Assembly (NCBI GenBank): GCA_016288315.1
Contig: JAEEYU010000056.1
Location: 1-62,369, forward strand
Direction: 5' to 3'
From: Clostridiaceae bacterium
GTDB taxonomy: Bacteria > Bacillota > Clostridia > Oscillospirales > Acutalibacteraceae
Length of the DNA stretch: 62,369 bases
Part shown: one piece after another, positions 25,289-32,451 of the stretch
Position numbering within the stretch: the first letter of the stretch is position 1
Layout of the letters: every line of letters starts with the position of its first letter
Program-made: the position numbers and the translations under genes
Notes under the pieces: model-generated
What the model was told of the DNA's origin: nothing
Databases searched by the model: none
Seen by the model: the letters and a program-made list of their open reading frames with translations, nothing else

Positions 25289-26233
25289 TTAAGAATATAA
25301 AGTATTATTTAACTGTTTCTTCGGCAGATGCCGCTTTTTTTGTTCTTTAAGACAATAAACGGTAAGAATAATCACAGCGATGACCGCCATCGGGATTGAA
25401 TAGACAACAAAAGAAACCATTCTGTCTGTCAATGCGCCCGTGATTTTTTCGGGGTTTATAAAGAACTGAATAATTGAGGGTGATGTGTTATTGACTGCGT
25501 GCAGAAATGCCGCCGGCCAGACAGAGCCCGTTTTTAATGTAATGCAGGTAAGGATTATACCCATAAAAACAGTTAGTATTGCCATTGCCGCAAAGCCGGT
25601 AAATGGATAGCCCCTGTATTGTGTTCCGAAATTGTGCCCTGCGTATGTAAGAGGCCAGTGCCACATTCCCCAGATTATTCCCCCGATAACGACTGCCTTG
25701 GGAAGTCCGCAGAGTTTAATGAGTTTGGGCATCATATAACCGCGCCAGCCCATTTCTTCACCCAGACCGCCCATGGAGAAATACACTCCCGAAACGAACG
25801 CCATAACCGGATAAAAATAAACTGTTTTCACATCATCAACTGCTGTTCTGAAAAACTGTTTGTCAAAGCACTCCGGCTGAATAATTACTGACATTAAATT
25901 ACCGAGTTCGGTATAAAGCCACGGAATGAGGAGAGCGAGAATATAAAAAATAAATCTGCCGTTTTTAAAATCAATGCCGAGCATAAGCGAATTTTCGCCC
26001 GTGAGTTTAAATCCCTCTTTTGTGATATGCCTTGTTATTACAACTCCGGCGGCCGGGCTGAGCATACCTAAGGTGCAGATGATATTTGCCATGTTGCCCA
26101 CCGAACCGTCATCATTCAAAAAAGGTTTGCCCGACAGAATAAACGCAAAAAACATTCCCCATGAAATACCGAAGGTAACCGCGAAATAAATCAGAAGGTT
26201 TCTGAGTTCTGTTTTTTTTTCTGCTTTATTCAT
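25289..26233 (-). CDS. CPBP (CAAX-like) intramembrane glutamic protease
   Basis: 314 residues, about eight membrane segments. The conserved motifs are GEEMGWRGY near 156, GMWHWPLTY near 186 and FLHAVNN near 239, which form the active site of the ABI/CPBP family. In Gram-positive bacteria such proteins occur with bacteriocin production and self-immunity, or with prenyl-protein processing. The ATG at 26233 overlaps the upstream permease by 8 bases after a GGAGG site. A TTG codon before it is rejected. It is the last gene of a GntR-ABC operon and is probably regulated together with it. Confidence 0.88.
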   Translation of the reverse strand: MNKAEKKTELRNLLIYFAVTFGISWGMFFAFILSGKPFLNDDGSVGNMANIICTLGMLSPAAGVVITRHITKEGFKLTGENSLMLGIDFKNGRFIFYILALLIPWLYTELGNLMSVIIQPECFDKQFFRTAVDDVKTVYFYPVMAFVSGVYFSMGGLGEEMGWRGYMMPKLIKLCGLPKAVVIGGIIWGMWHWPLTYAGHNFGTQYRGYPFTGFAAMAILTVFMGIILTCITLKTGSVWPAAFLHAVNNTSPSIIQFFINPEKITGALTDRMVSFVVYSIPMAVIAVIILTVYCLKEQKKRHLPKKQLNNTLYS

Positions 26234-26996
26234 CAATACCTACCTCCCTGTTTTTATTAAGGACGTAAGTAAGTTTAAATGAGAGAAAATAAATTAAAGT
26301 CGAAATTACGGGAGACAGGACCGCCCATAAATTGACTGTGAAGGTATGAGTTTTATACCATTCCACAAAGACAAGCAGGTCAATTTTCTCAAGCTTTTCA
26401 AGGTCGCCGAAAAACAGACCGGCAACGACAAGAAGAAATAAGAATTCAAGTATTGCCGTTTTAATCATCTGAGCTTTTCCTGTGCCGAGAGTGATAAAGA
26501 AAGGCAGTTCAACAGCCGCAATTACAATCGAAGCACTTGCAAAAACAATCAGGAAGGACTTAAGCGCTTCAATCAGATCGGTAATCTGGTTTTTACCGGC
26601 ATTGCAGTTATAGATTTCGCACCAGATTAATGAAACGGACATCAGGATATAAACGGAAACTGCAATAAAGATGTATTTTGAAGCGATATATGTATTTTTG
26701 CCGAACGGCAGCGCCTTTGTAAATGCTTTGATTTTGCTTTTTTCATCATTTGAAATAAGTGATTTTGTCCAGATTGAAGGTAAACCCAAACTGCAAAAAA
26801 CAAACATGGCAGGTAAAGTCCAGAGAAAAAAATCATAAAGACCGGCATCCGTTTGGGTGGCTGCATCCGCCGCATCAATATCACCGCCGGGCAGCAAAAG
26901 ACGCAAAACGAGAAAAACAAAAGTCAGAACAAGAATAATCAATGATATCTTTTTGCCTTTGACAGAAAGAAAATCTTTATATAACAGACCGCCCAT
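26226..26996 (-). CDS. ABC-2 type transporter permease
   Basis: 256 residues with about six membrane segments. The start MGGLLYKDFLSVKGKKIS is the usual cytoplasmic entry of small ABC-2 permeases. The loop SLISNDEKSKIKAFTKALPFGKNTYIASKY near 80-110 is the typical coupling region. It pairs with the second permease (26996-27745) and the ATPase (27757-28641). Its ATG overlaps the stop of that permease by one base (TAATG). The exported substrate is unknown. Confidence 0.8.
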   Translation of the reverse strand: MGGLLYKDFLSVKGKKISLIILVLTFVFLVLRLLLPGGDIDAADAATQTDAGLYDFFLWTLPAMFVFCSLGLPSIWTKSLISNDEKSKIKAFTKALPFGKNTYIASKYIFIAVSVYILMSVSLIWCEIYNCNAGKNQITDLIEALKSFLIVFASASIVIAAVELPFFITLGTGKAQMIKTAILEFLFLLVVAGLFFGDLEKLEKIDLLVFVEWYKTHTFTVNLWAVLSPVISTLIYFLSFKLTYVLNKNREVGIDE

Positions 26997-27745
26997 TATG
27001 CCACCCCTCTCTTTTTATCAGCAAAGAAAACAGACAAAAAGTAACAGACTGCTGCCACCCCGGCAGCGGCAATTATAAAATAATAAGGTTTGTTTTCAAA
27101 AGCATTTATGAGATTGTGAAAAAATGCGGAAAAAGAGGCAAAATCATCATTTGTAATTGCTTTTTTTATGTCTTTGATTTTCACAATAAAAAACAAAACC
27201 GCAGCGGCAACAATCGGTAAAGCTGTTGAGTATGAAGGTGAGATTCCCGCGTAATTGAGCATTATTATCAATGATGTAAAAATAACCATGCAAGCGGTGA
27301 TTGAAGCAAGGGTGCCGATGCTTTTTGAAAACAGAATAATATCCGAAACAGCCGACATCACTGCAGACATAAGAATATCAATAACAATACCTGCCGCAAG
27401 AAACATCAGAACTGTCAGAAACTTTGAAAGAACTCTTTTTTTAACGGAAAACGGAAAAGATGCGCCGACCTTATAAAACGAGGCGTTTTTGTCATAGACG
27501 AACAGGTTGGAAATATCGCCTGTGCTGACAAGCGGCAGAATCATAAAAAACATTACGGCAATTTTAACAACGGCGGCAATATCAAACCCCGCCTCTTCCA
27601 TACCGGACACGGATATTCTGAGATTGCCGTAACGGCCGCTGAGAACAAACATTATCGCCACGGCAACAACACCGATTATAACAAACGTGTATGCGGTGAG
27701 CTGCTTTTTCAGGCAGTAAAAATCTTTAACAATCAAGCCTTTCAT
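26996..27745 (-). CDS. ABC-2 type transporter permease
   Basis: 249 residues with about six membrane segments. It starts MKGLIVKDFYCLKKQL, the same architecture as its neighbour, and carries the NLFVYDKNASFYKVGASFPFS loop near 80. The two permeases are similar in layout but not close in sequence, so a heteromeric exporter is likely. The frame is open to 27760, but GGAGG at 27757-27753 sets the ATG at 27745. The gap to the ATPase stop is 11 bases. Confidence 0.82.
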   Translation of the reverse strand: MKGLIVKDFYCLKKQLTAYTFVIIGVVAVAIMFVLSGRYGNLRISVSGMEEAGFDIAAVVKIAVMFFMILPLVSTGDISNLFVYDKNASFYKVGASFPFSVKKRVLSKFLTVLMFLAAGIVIDILMSAVMSAVSDIILFSKSIGTLASITACMVIFTSLIIMLNYAGISPSYSTALPIVAAAVLFFIVKIKDIKKAITNDDFASFSAFFHNLINAFENKPYYFIIAAAGVAAVCYFLSVFFADKKRGVA

Positions 27746-27756
27746 ATCTGCCTCCG

Positions 27757-28641
27757 TCAAGCGTTTTTAAGCTGCTGTCTTGATTTGTTGACATAGAAAA
27801 TCATTATTTCTTCAAGTGTAGAAGGTTCAATGACAGCATCGGGATAAAGCTTTTTGCAGGTTTCGGCATCATTGACAAGAACCTCTGTGCCGAAGGCGCC
27901 CTCCTGCATTGAAACAATAACAGATTCGCTTATTGAAGAAACATAATCATTGGGGCACTTGAGCAGGGCGTGTTTTTCGAGTATTTCATCTTTATTGCCT
28001 GCCAGAACAATTCTGCCGCCGTCAATAAAAACAACCTCATCCGCTATTCTCTCAAGGTCGCCCGTTATATGGGAGGAGAGGAGGATTGTGTGGTCTTCCG
28101 CCTCTTCAAACTCTCTGAAAATCTGCATTATCTCATTGCGGACTATGGGGTCAAGACCGCTTGTAGGTTCATCCATAACGAGCAGTTTTGCGTTGTGTGA
28201 AAGCGCGGCGGCTATCTGAAGCTTCATTCGCATACCCCTTGAAAACGCGCCGCAACTTTTATTTGACGGAAGGGAGAATTTTTTGAGATTATTGAAAAAC
28301 ACTTCTTCATCCCAGTTTTTATAGACATTTTTCATAATCACATTTATCTGTTTGGGTGTGAGAAACTCGTGAAAGCCCATTTCATCAAAAACCACGCCTA
28401 CATCTTCACGAAGCTGCGAATGTCTGCCGTCAACGGGCTCGCCGAAGAGATAAATCTCGCCGCTGTTGCGTTTTATCAAATCCAGCAAAAGCGAAATCGC
28501 GGTTGTTTTGCCCGCGCCGTTCTGCCCGATAAAACCGCAGACACTCCCCTGCTTAACGGAAAAGCTTATGCCGTCAAGTCTGAAATCGCCGTAATCTTTG
28601 ACAACATTTTTAAATTCAATTACATTTTTTGTTTCAGCCAT
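27757..28641 (-). CDS. ABC transporter ATP-binding protein
   Basis: 294 residues. Walker A is GQNGAGKT near 41, the signature region is GAFSRGMRMKLQIA near 134, and Walker B is LLVMDEPTSGLDP near 154, followed by a switch His in LLSSHI. The last ~70 residues form an extra domain seen in exporter-type ATPases. It drives the two ABC-2 permeases downstream. The frame is open to 28731, but AAGGAG before the ATG at 28641 fixes the start. It overlaps the GntR gene by 8 bases. Confidence 0.93.
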   Translation of the reverse strand: MAETKNVIEFKNVVKDYGDFRLDGISFSVKQGSVCGFIGQNGAGKTTAISLLLDLIKRNSGEIYLFGEPVDGRHSQLREDVGVVFDEMGFHEFLTPKQINVIMKNVYKNWDEEVFFNNLKKFSLPSNKSCGAFSRGMRMKLQIAAALSHNAKLLVMDEPTSGLDPIVRNEIMQIFREFEEAEDHTILLSSHITGDLERIADEVVFIDGGRIVLAGNKDEILEKHALLKCPNDYVSSISESVIVSMQEGAFGTEVLVNDAETCKKLYPDAVIEPSTLEEIMIFYVNKSRQQLKNA

Positions 28642-29017
28642 TGTCTTTCTCCTTATAAATAATGCTGAGAGTTTCAGTAAGTTCCTTAAGTGATATTTTG
28701 CCGATAAACGCCTTGTCAACCGCCGAGTCAAAAAGCTCCTGAATAGAAAAAAGCATATTTTCTCTGACGAGATCGCTGTTCATGGCGTTGACAAAACAGC
28801 CCTTACCCTGAACGGTAGAGATGTAGCCATCCCTTTCAAGGTCTTCATAGGCGCGTTTTGTTGTGATTATGCTGATTTTAAGTTCTTTTGCGAGCATCCT
28901 CATCGACGGCAGGGCATCACCGGCAGACAGAGAGCCGGACATAATCTGGGTTTTAATCTGCTCTTCAATCTGCTCATAAATCGGAACTCCAGATGAATTG
29001 CTGATTATGATATTCAT
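28634..29017 (-). CDS. GntR-family (YtrA subgroup) transcriptional regulator
   Basis: 127 residues, the short form typical of YtrA regulators. The winged-helix DNA-binding domain (about 8-76) shows PIYEQIEEQIKTQIMSG, LPSMRMLAKELKISIITTKRAYEDLERDGYI and VQGKGCFV. The ~45-residue tail is for dimerisation. YtrA-type proteins repress their own ABC transporter operon and are often induced by envelope-active antibiotics. The ATG at 29017 follows TGAGG. It is the first gene of the ABC-CPBP operon. Confidence 0.9.
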   Translation of the reverse strand: MNIIISNSSGVPIYEQIEEQIKTQIMSGSLSAGDALPSMRMLAKELKISIITTKRAYEDLERDGYISTVQGKGCFVNAMNSDLVRENMLFSIQELFDSAVDKAFIGKISLKELTETLSIIYKEKDNG

Positions 29018-29039
29018 ATATACCTCACTATGCGCATTA

Positions 29040-29080
29040 GTGTATATATACAGTATATACAGTTGTGATATGTTTGTCAA
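29040..29080 (-). promoter_or_regulatory. Promoter and likely GntR operator of the ABC-CPBP operon
   Basis: On the minus strand TTGACA (29080-29075), 17-base spacer, TATACT (29057-29052). The -10 box is overlapped by two adjoining palindromes, TGTATATATACA (29041-29052) and GTATATAC (29053-29060). A regulator bound there would block RNA polymerase, so self-repression by the GntR protein is expected (inference from the YtrA family). Confidence 0.72.
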
Positions 29081-29093
29081 TACCCCGAAGCAT

Positions 29094-29123
29094 AAAAATT
29101 CCGGCCCGAAAAATGAGCCGGAA
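29094..29123 (-). terminator. Terminator of the secreted-protein gene at 29173
   Basis: TTCCGGC (29099-29105) with GCCGGAA (29117-29123); on the minus strand a run of five T follows (29098-29094). Confidence 0.8.
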
Positions 29124-29172
29124 CAGGAGTAGTATTATAATATATAATTGTTTACTGTATTTTTTTATGCTT

Positions 29173-29733
29173 TTACCCTGCCAGTGAACTGAAAAAGTTT
29201 TTTATTGCCTGAATAATATTGTTGAAGAAATAGGCGATGTTCTCGCCGAGAGATTTCTGAACTTTATTGCATTTGATTATTACCGACGTGTGCGGATATG
29301 CACCGCCGACATCCTGCTGAGTTTCACTGAACCATCTGTAAATCTCAATTGAAAAAGTTCCGTCTTCTTTATCGACATAATCGGTAATGTAGCGGACATA
29401 CAAGGGTTTTCCGTCGGCAAGAACGGGAGGGTTTTCGGGGCTGCATCTGACCTGTGTTCCGTCAGTGAAAACAAGGGTGATATATTCCGGCACAACAAAA
29501 TCATCCGCTTTTCCGTCATAAAAAACCTTGACTTCGGGTTTGTAGCCATCAGGGAGAATTACGCACTTTGCGTTGAAGGGATATTCAATCTCATCCGTTT
29601 CAAGATTGTTGATGCCTTCAAAACAGTAAGTGTTGTCAGCTGCATCGTTGTTGTTTTGCGCAAATACGCAGACACCGGAAAACGCAAAGAGGCAGGCAAG
29701 CATAAGCGAAAGAATCTTTTTTGCGGTTTTCAT
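29173..29733 (-). CDS. Small secreted protein with C-terminal amphipathic tail, function unknown
   Basis: 186 residues. The signal peptide covers about 1-25 (ends VFAQ). The middle (about 40-150) is a beta-rich domain I do not recognise, with repeated aromatic and charged pairs (VKVFYDGKADDFVVPEY, PLYVRYITDYVDKE). The last ~25 residues (NIAYFFNNIIQAIKNFF) form a hydrophobic or amphipathic helix that ends at the C terminus. The ribosome site GGAG precedes the ATG at 29733. An intrinsic terminator ends only ~25 bases upstream, so its transcription must come by read-through or from an unseen promoter. Confidence 0.7.
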   Translation of the reverse strand: MKTAKKILSLMLACLFAFSGVCVFAQNNNDAADNTYCFEGINNLETDEIEYPFNAKCVILPDGYKPEVKVFYDGKADDFVVPEYITLVFTDGTQVRCSPENPPVLADGKPLYVRYITDYVDKEDGTFSIEIYRWFSETQQDVGGAYPHTSVIIKCNKVQKSLGENIAYFFNNIIQAIKNFFSSLAG

Positions 29734-29756
29734 AACAGCATCTCCTTTGTCTGTTT

Positions 29757-29789
29757 AAAAAATACCACACCGCGAAAACGATGTGGTAT
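29757..29789 (-). terminator. Terminator after the Gfo/Idh/MocA gene at 29802
   Basis: ATACCACA (29762-29769) with TGTGGTAT (29782-29789), 12-base loop; six T follow on the minus strand (29762-29757). It sits between 29802 and the secreted-protein gene. Confidence 0.82.
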
Positions 29790-29801
29790 GTGTTTGTTTT
29801 A

Positions 29802-30938
29802 TCAGATTTCGGGAATTTCGATTGCGATTTCTCTGCCAAGCTCGGCGGAACGTGAAATACCGTCGATAATTGCCTGGTTGTAAAGAATCTGTGAGCAGGG
29901 AACGGGCGCTTCACCGCCGTCTTTGACTGCGTCAATGAAGGAGCGGATTTTGATGTCGAAGCAGTCTTCATCGTTGTGCTTTTCTTCAATGATTGTTTCG
30001 ACCTGGTTGCCTGCGATTTCGTGGTAAATGACAAGCGGACCGCCGATGCTGCCGTTCCAGCATTCGGTTGAAGGAACTCTGACGGAGCCCTTTGTGCCCA
30101 TAATTATTGTATCACCGGGAGTGTCAAGGTTCATAGCCCAGGCGATTCTGAAGTCAAGGATGATGTCGCCTTCAAGACGGATAAAACCGGCGGCAAAATC
30201 ATCGACGCCGAAAACATCGTGATGCTCATAAGAGGGATCTTTGCCGAAATAATCGGATTTATAGCCGGTAACCGTCAGAGGTTTGGGGTAACCGATTGAG
30301 TTGAGAACCATATCAAGCGAGTAGCAGCCGATATCGCCGAGAGCGCCTATGCCTGCGGTATCCTTCTGAATAAAGGAGGTGCCGTAGGGTGTGGGAATGC
30401 CCCTGCGTCTGCCGCCGCCTGTCTGGATGTAATAGATTTTGCCGAGTTCGCCGGACTGACAGATTTTTTTGAGCATTTTCATATTCTCATCAAATCTGGG
30501 CTGGAAGCCGATTGAAAGAACGCCGTTGTTTCTCTTTTCGGCACGGCAGATTTCAACCGCCTCTTCAAGAGTGACGCACATCGGTTTTTCGAGCAGAACG
30601 CTCTTGCCGTGGTCAAGCGCATAAACCGTGCACTCGGCGTGTGTGGCATTGTAAGTGCAGACGCTTACAGCGTCAACATCCGCATTGTCGATAAGCTCTT
30701 TGTGGCTGGGATAGAACTCGATGTTTTCAAGACCGTTTGCCTTGCAGAAAGCTTCCGCCTTGCCGGGGATAAGGTCTGCGGCGGCTACTATTTCAACATC
30801 GGGGCATTTTTTATAAGCATTGACGTGTGCTTCGGCAATCCAGCCGGTGCCGATAATGCCGACTTTAACTTTGCGGGAGGCATCAACCTCTTTTGCCGCA
30901 GTCTGATCTTCTTTGAATCTGTCAAGAATTCCTGCCAT
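29802..30938 (-). CDS. Gfo/Idh/MocA family NAD(P)-dependent oxidoreductase
   Basis: 378 residues. The Rossmann motif VGIIGTGWIAEAHVNAYKK begins near 26 after a short charged leader. The catalytic Lys is in VLLEKPMCVTLEEAV near 117, and GDIGCYSLDMVLNSI near 195 holds further active-site residues. It probably oxidises or reduces a sugar or inositol-like compound. It follows the TIM-barrel isomerase gene by 28 bases, a pairing common in polyol and inositol catabolism. A GAGG site precedes the ATG. A second paralog is at 18631-19617. Confidence 0.88.
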   Translation of the reverse strand: MAGILDRFKEDQTAAKEVDASRKVKVGIIGTGWIAEAHVNAYKKCPDVEIVAAADLIPGKAEAFCKANGLENIEFYPSHKELIDNADVDAVSVCTYNATHAECTVYALDHGKSVLLEKPMCVTLEEAVEICRAEKRNNGVLSIGFQPRFDENMKMLKKICQSGELGKIYYIQTGGGRRRGIPTPYGTSFIQKDTAGIGALGDIGCYSLDMVLNSIGYPKPLTVTGYKSDYFGKDPSYEHHDVFGVDDFAAGFIRLEGDIILDFRIAWAMNLDTPGDTIIMGTKGSVRVPSTECWNGSIGGPLVIYHEIAGNQVETIIEEKHNDEDCFDIKIRSFIDAVKDGGEAPVPCSQILYNQAIIDGISRSAELGREIAIEIPEI

Positions 30939-30966
30939 AATTGCACCTCATTAAATTCTAATAATA

Positions 30967-31788
30967 TTACCAGCCGAGAGTTGAAAGATATTCTCTGCTG
31001 AGTTTTACCGATTCAAGTCTTGTGTTGCCGCCCGAGGGTTCATCCTGCTCGACGACAACCCACTGCGAGCCCGCCTCTTCGCATGCGGCGAGAATTGCCG
31101 CAAAATCCTGCTCGCCGTAGCCGACGGGACGGAAGCAGAACGAGCTTTCTTCTTCTTCCTGCTCATCATCTATGCCGATGAGTTTATAAAGCGAACCGCC
31201 TTTTTTCTGACCCATCTCAAAATCTTTGAGATGAACGACGGGAGACCTGCCCGAATATTTAACAATATATTCTGCGGGATTCTCCCCTGCAACATTGACC
31301 CAGCAGGTGTCAAGCTCGGTCTGGAGAAGGTCGGCGGGAATTGTGCCGTAAAGAATATCAATGGCGTATTCATCGCCGAGTTTAACAAACTCGAAATCGT
31401 GGTTGTGATAAAGAAGCTGAATACCGAGCTCTTTTGCCGCAAGCGCTATTTTGCCGATTCCCTCCACTGTTGACTGCCAGCCGGGTGTGCCGGGACGGCA
31501 TTCTTCCGTGAGATACGGAACGGCGACATATTTGCAGCCGATAAGCGCATAATCACTGAGAACCTTCTGCGGATTCTCAAGCATATCGTAATAAGGGACA
31601 TGAGCCGAAACGGGAACAATACCGACCTCGTCGCAAATTGCTTTGACTTCTTCGGGGGTTTTGTCGAAAAGGCCTGCAAACTCGACGCCGTCGTAGCCGT
31701 ATTCTTTCATCTTGCGGATTGTTCCTTCAAAATCCTCAGCCATTTCATCTCTTACGGAATAGAGCTGAACGGCAACAGGAAGTTTCAT
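30967..31788 (-). CDS. Sugar phosphate isomerase/epimerase-like TIM barrel protein
   Basis: 273 residues of the xylose-isomerase-like TIM barrel (AP endonuclease 2) superfamily. It begins PVAVQLYSVRDEM, with the usual MKEYGYDGVEFAG second strand. Candidate metal ligands are in LLYHNHDFEF near 136, TELDTCWVN near 167 and VVHLKDFE near 193, with Glu in WVVVEQDEP near 250. An acidic insertion DDEQEEEESS near 210 is not usual for the family. A GGAG site precedes the ATG. It is the first gene of a two-gene operon with the oxidoreductase. Confidence 0.85.
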   Translation of the reverse strand: MKLPVAVQLYSVRDEMAEDFEGTIRKMKEYGYDGVEFAGLFDKTPEEVKAICDEVGIVPVSAHVPYYDMLENPQKVLSDYALIGCKYVAVPYLTEECRPGTPGWQSTVEGIGKIALAAKELGIQLLYHNHDFEFVKLGDEYAIDILYGTIPADLLQTELDTCWVNVAGENPAEYIVKYSGRSPVVHLKDFEMGQKKGGSLYKLIGIDDEQEEEESSFCFRPVGYGEQDFAAILAACEEAGSQWVVVEQDEPSGGNTRLESVKLSREYLSTLGW

Positions 31789-31822
31789 AAAGATTTCACT
31801 CCTTTAAAAAAATTACATAGAT

Positions 31823-31851
31823 ATAGTATCATAAAGGGATGGAATATACAA
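31823..31851 (-). promoter_or_regulatory. Promoter of the isomerase-oxidoreductase operon
   Basis: On the minus strand TTGTAT (31851-31846), 17-base spacer ending in TATGA, TACTAT (31828-31823). Confidence 0.65.
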
Positions 31852-31865
31852 GATATATTTTAAAA

Positions 31866-32297
31866 TTAAAGCATTTCTTCAAGTATTTCAGCTGCGCCCG
31901 CAACAAGAACGGCGCAGGGGCGTTTTTTGTAAAACTCGGCTGTTCTTTCATCGGGAACGGGAGTTGTTCTTTTGACACCGATTAAATCGCGACAATAGAG
32001 GGACGAATACTTTTCTCTGAATTTGTCGGCCGCCTGCTGAACAAGGGCATAGACCTTTGCTTTATTCTCTTTGTCGCTGAGATCTGAGCTGCCGTATCGC
32101 ATTGAGAGAACAATAGCCATACCGGTTACGGCACCGCACATATCGCGCATTCTGCCTACGCCGCCGCCTAAGCCCTCTGAGAATTTAAGGGCTGTTTCTT
32201 TTGGAATTCCGAAATCTTCGCTGAAAGCCGCAACAACGGATTGCGAGCAGTTGTAACCGTCAAAAAAGAGCTGAGCGGCTTCTTCTTTTTTACCCAT
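31866..32297 (-). CDS. C_GCAxxG_C_C family redox-type protein
   Basis: 143 residues, cytoplasmic. The named cysteine pattern is visible: NCSQSVV near 16, GGGVGRMRDMCGAVTGM near 44 and YCRDLIG near 105, followed by PCAVLV near 127. The family is common in anaerobes. It is thought to bind a cofactor or act in redox chemistry, but function is not proven. The ATG at 32297 follows AGGAG with 8 bases spacing. A TTG at 32306 is rejected. It is monocistronic and divergent from the secreted protein at 32452. Confidence 0.85.
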   Translation of the reverse strand: MGKKEEAAQLFFDGYNCSQSVVAAFSEDFGIPKETALKFSEGLGGGVGRMRDMCGAVTGMAIVLSMRYGSSDLSDKENKAKVYALVQQAADKFREKYSSLYCRDLIGVKRTTPVPDERTAEFYKKRPCAVLVAGAAEILEEML

Positions 32298-32336
32298 AAT
32301 CAACACTCCTGAGAATCAAATTTTATGTTTTTAATT

Positions 32337-32347
32337 ATTATATCATA
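32337..32347 (-). promoter_or_regulatory. Extended -10 promoter of the C_GCAxxG_C_C gene
   Basis: On the minus strand TATGA (32347-32343) joined to TATAAT (32342-32337). No good -35 box is seen at the right distance, which fits an extended -10 promoter. Confidence 0.5.
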
Positions 32348-32367
32348 AAAAAATTATAAAAAAAGTA

Positions 32368-32396
32368 TTCCATTATCGGAATTTATGTGTTATAAT
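32368..32396 (+). promoter_or_regulatory. Promoter of the secreted-protein gene at 32452
   Basis: TTCCAT (32368-32373), 17-base spacer ending in TGT, TATAAT (32391-32396). The TGT makes an extended -10 box. Confidence 0.65.
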
Positions 32397-32408
32397 CTTT
32401 TTCCGTGA

Positions 32409-32429
32409 CGGATTAAATGAGTTAATCCG
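32409..32429 (+). promoter_or_regulatory. 5' leader hairpin
   Basis: CGGATTAA (32409-32416) and TTAATCCG (32422-32429) form a perfect eight-pair stem with a 5-base loop. It begins within about 6 bases of the expected mRNA start and ends 10 bases before the GGAGG site. Such 5' stems often protect mRNA from decay (inference). Confidence 0.65.
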
Positions 32430-32451
32430 ATTTTGAATGGAGGACAAAACA

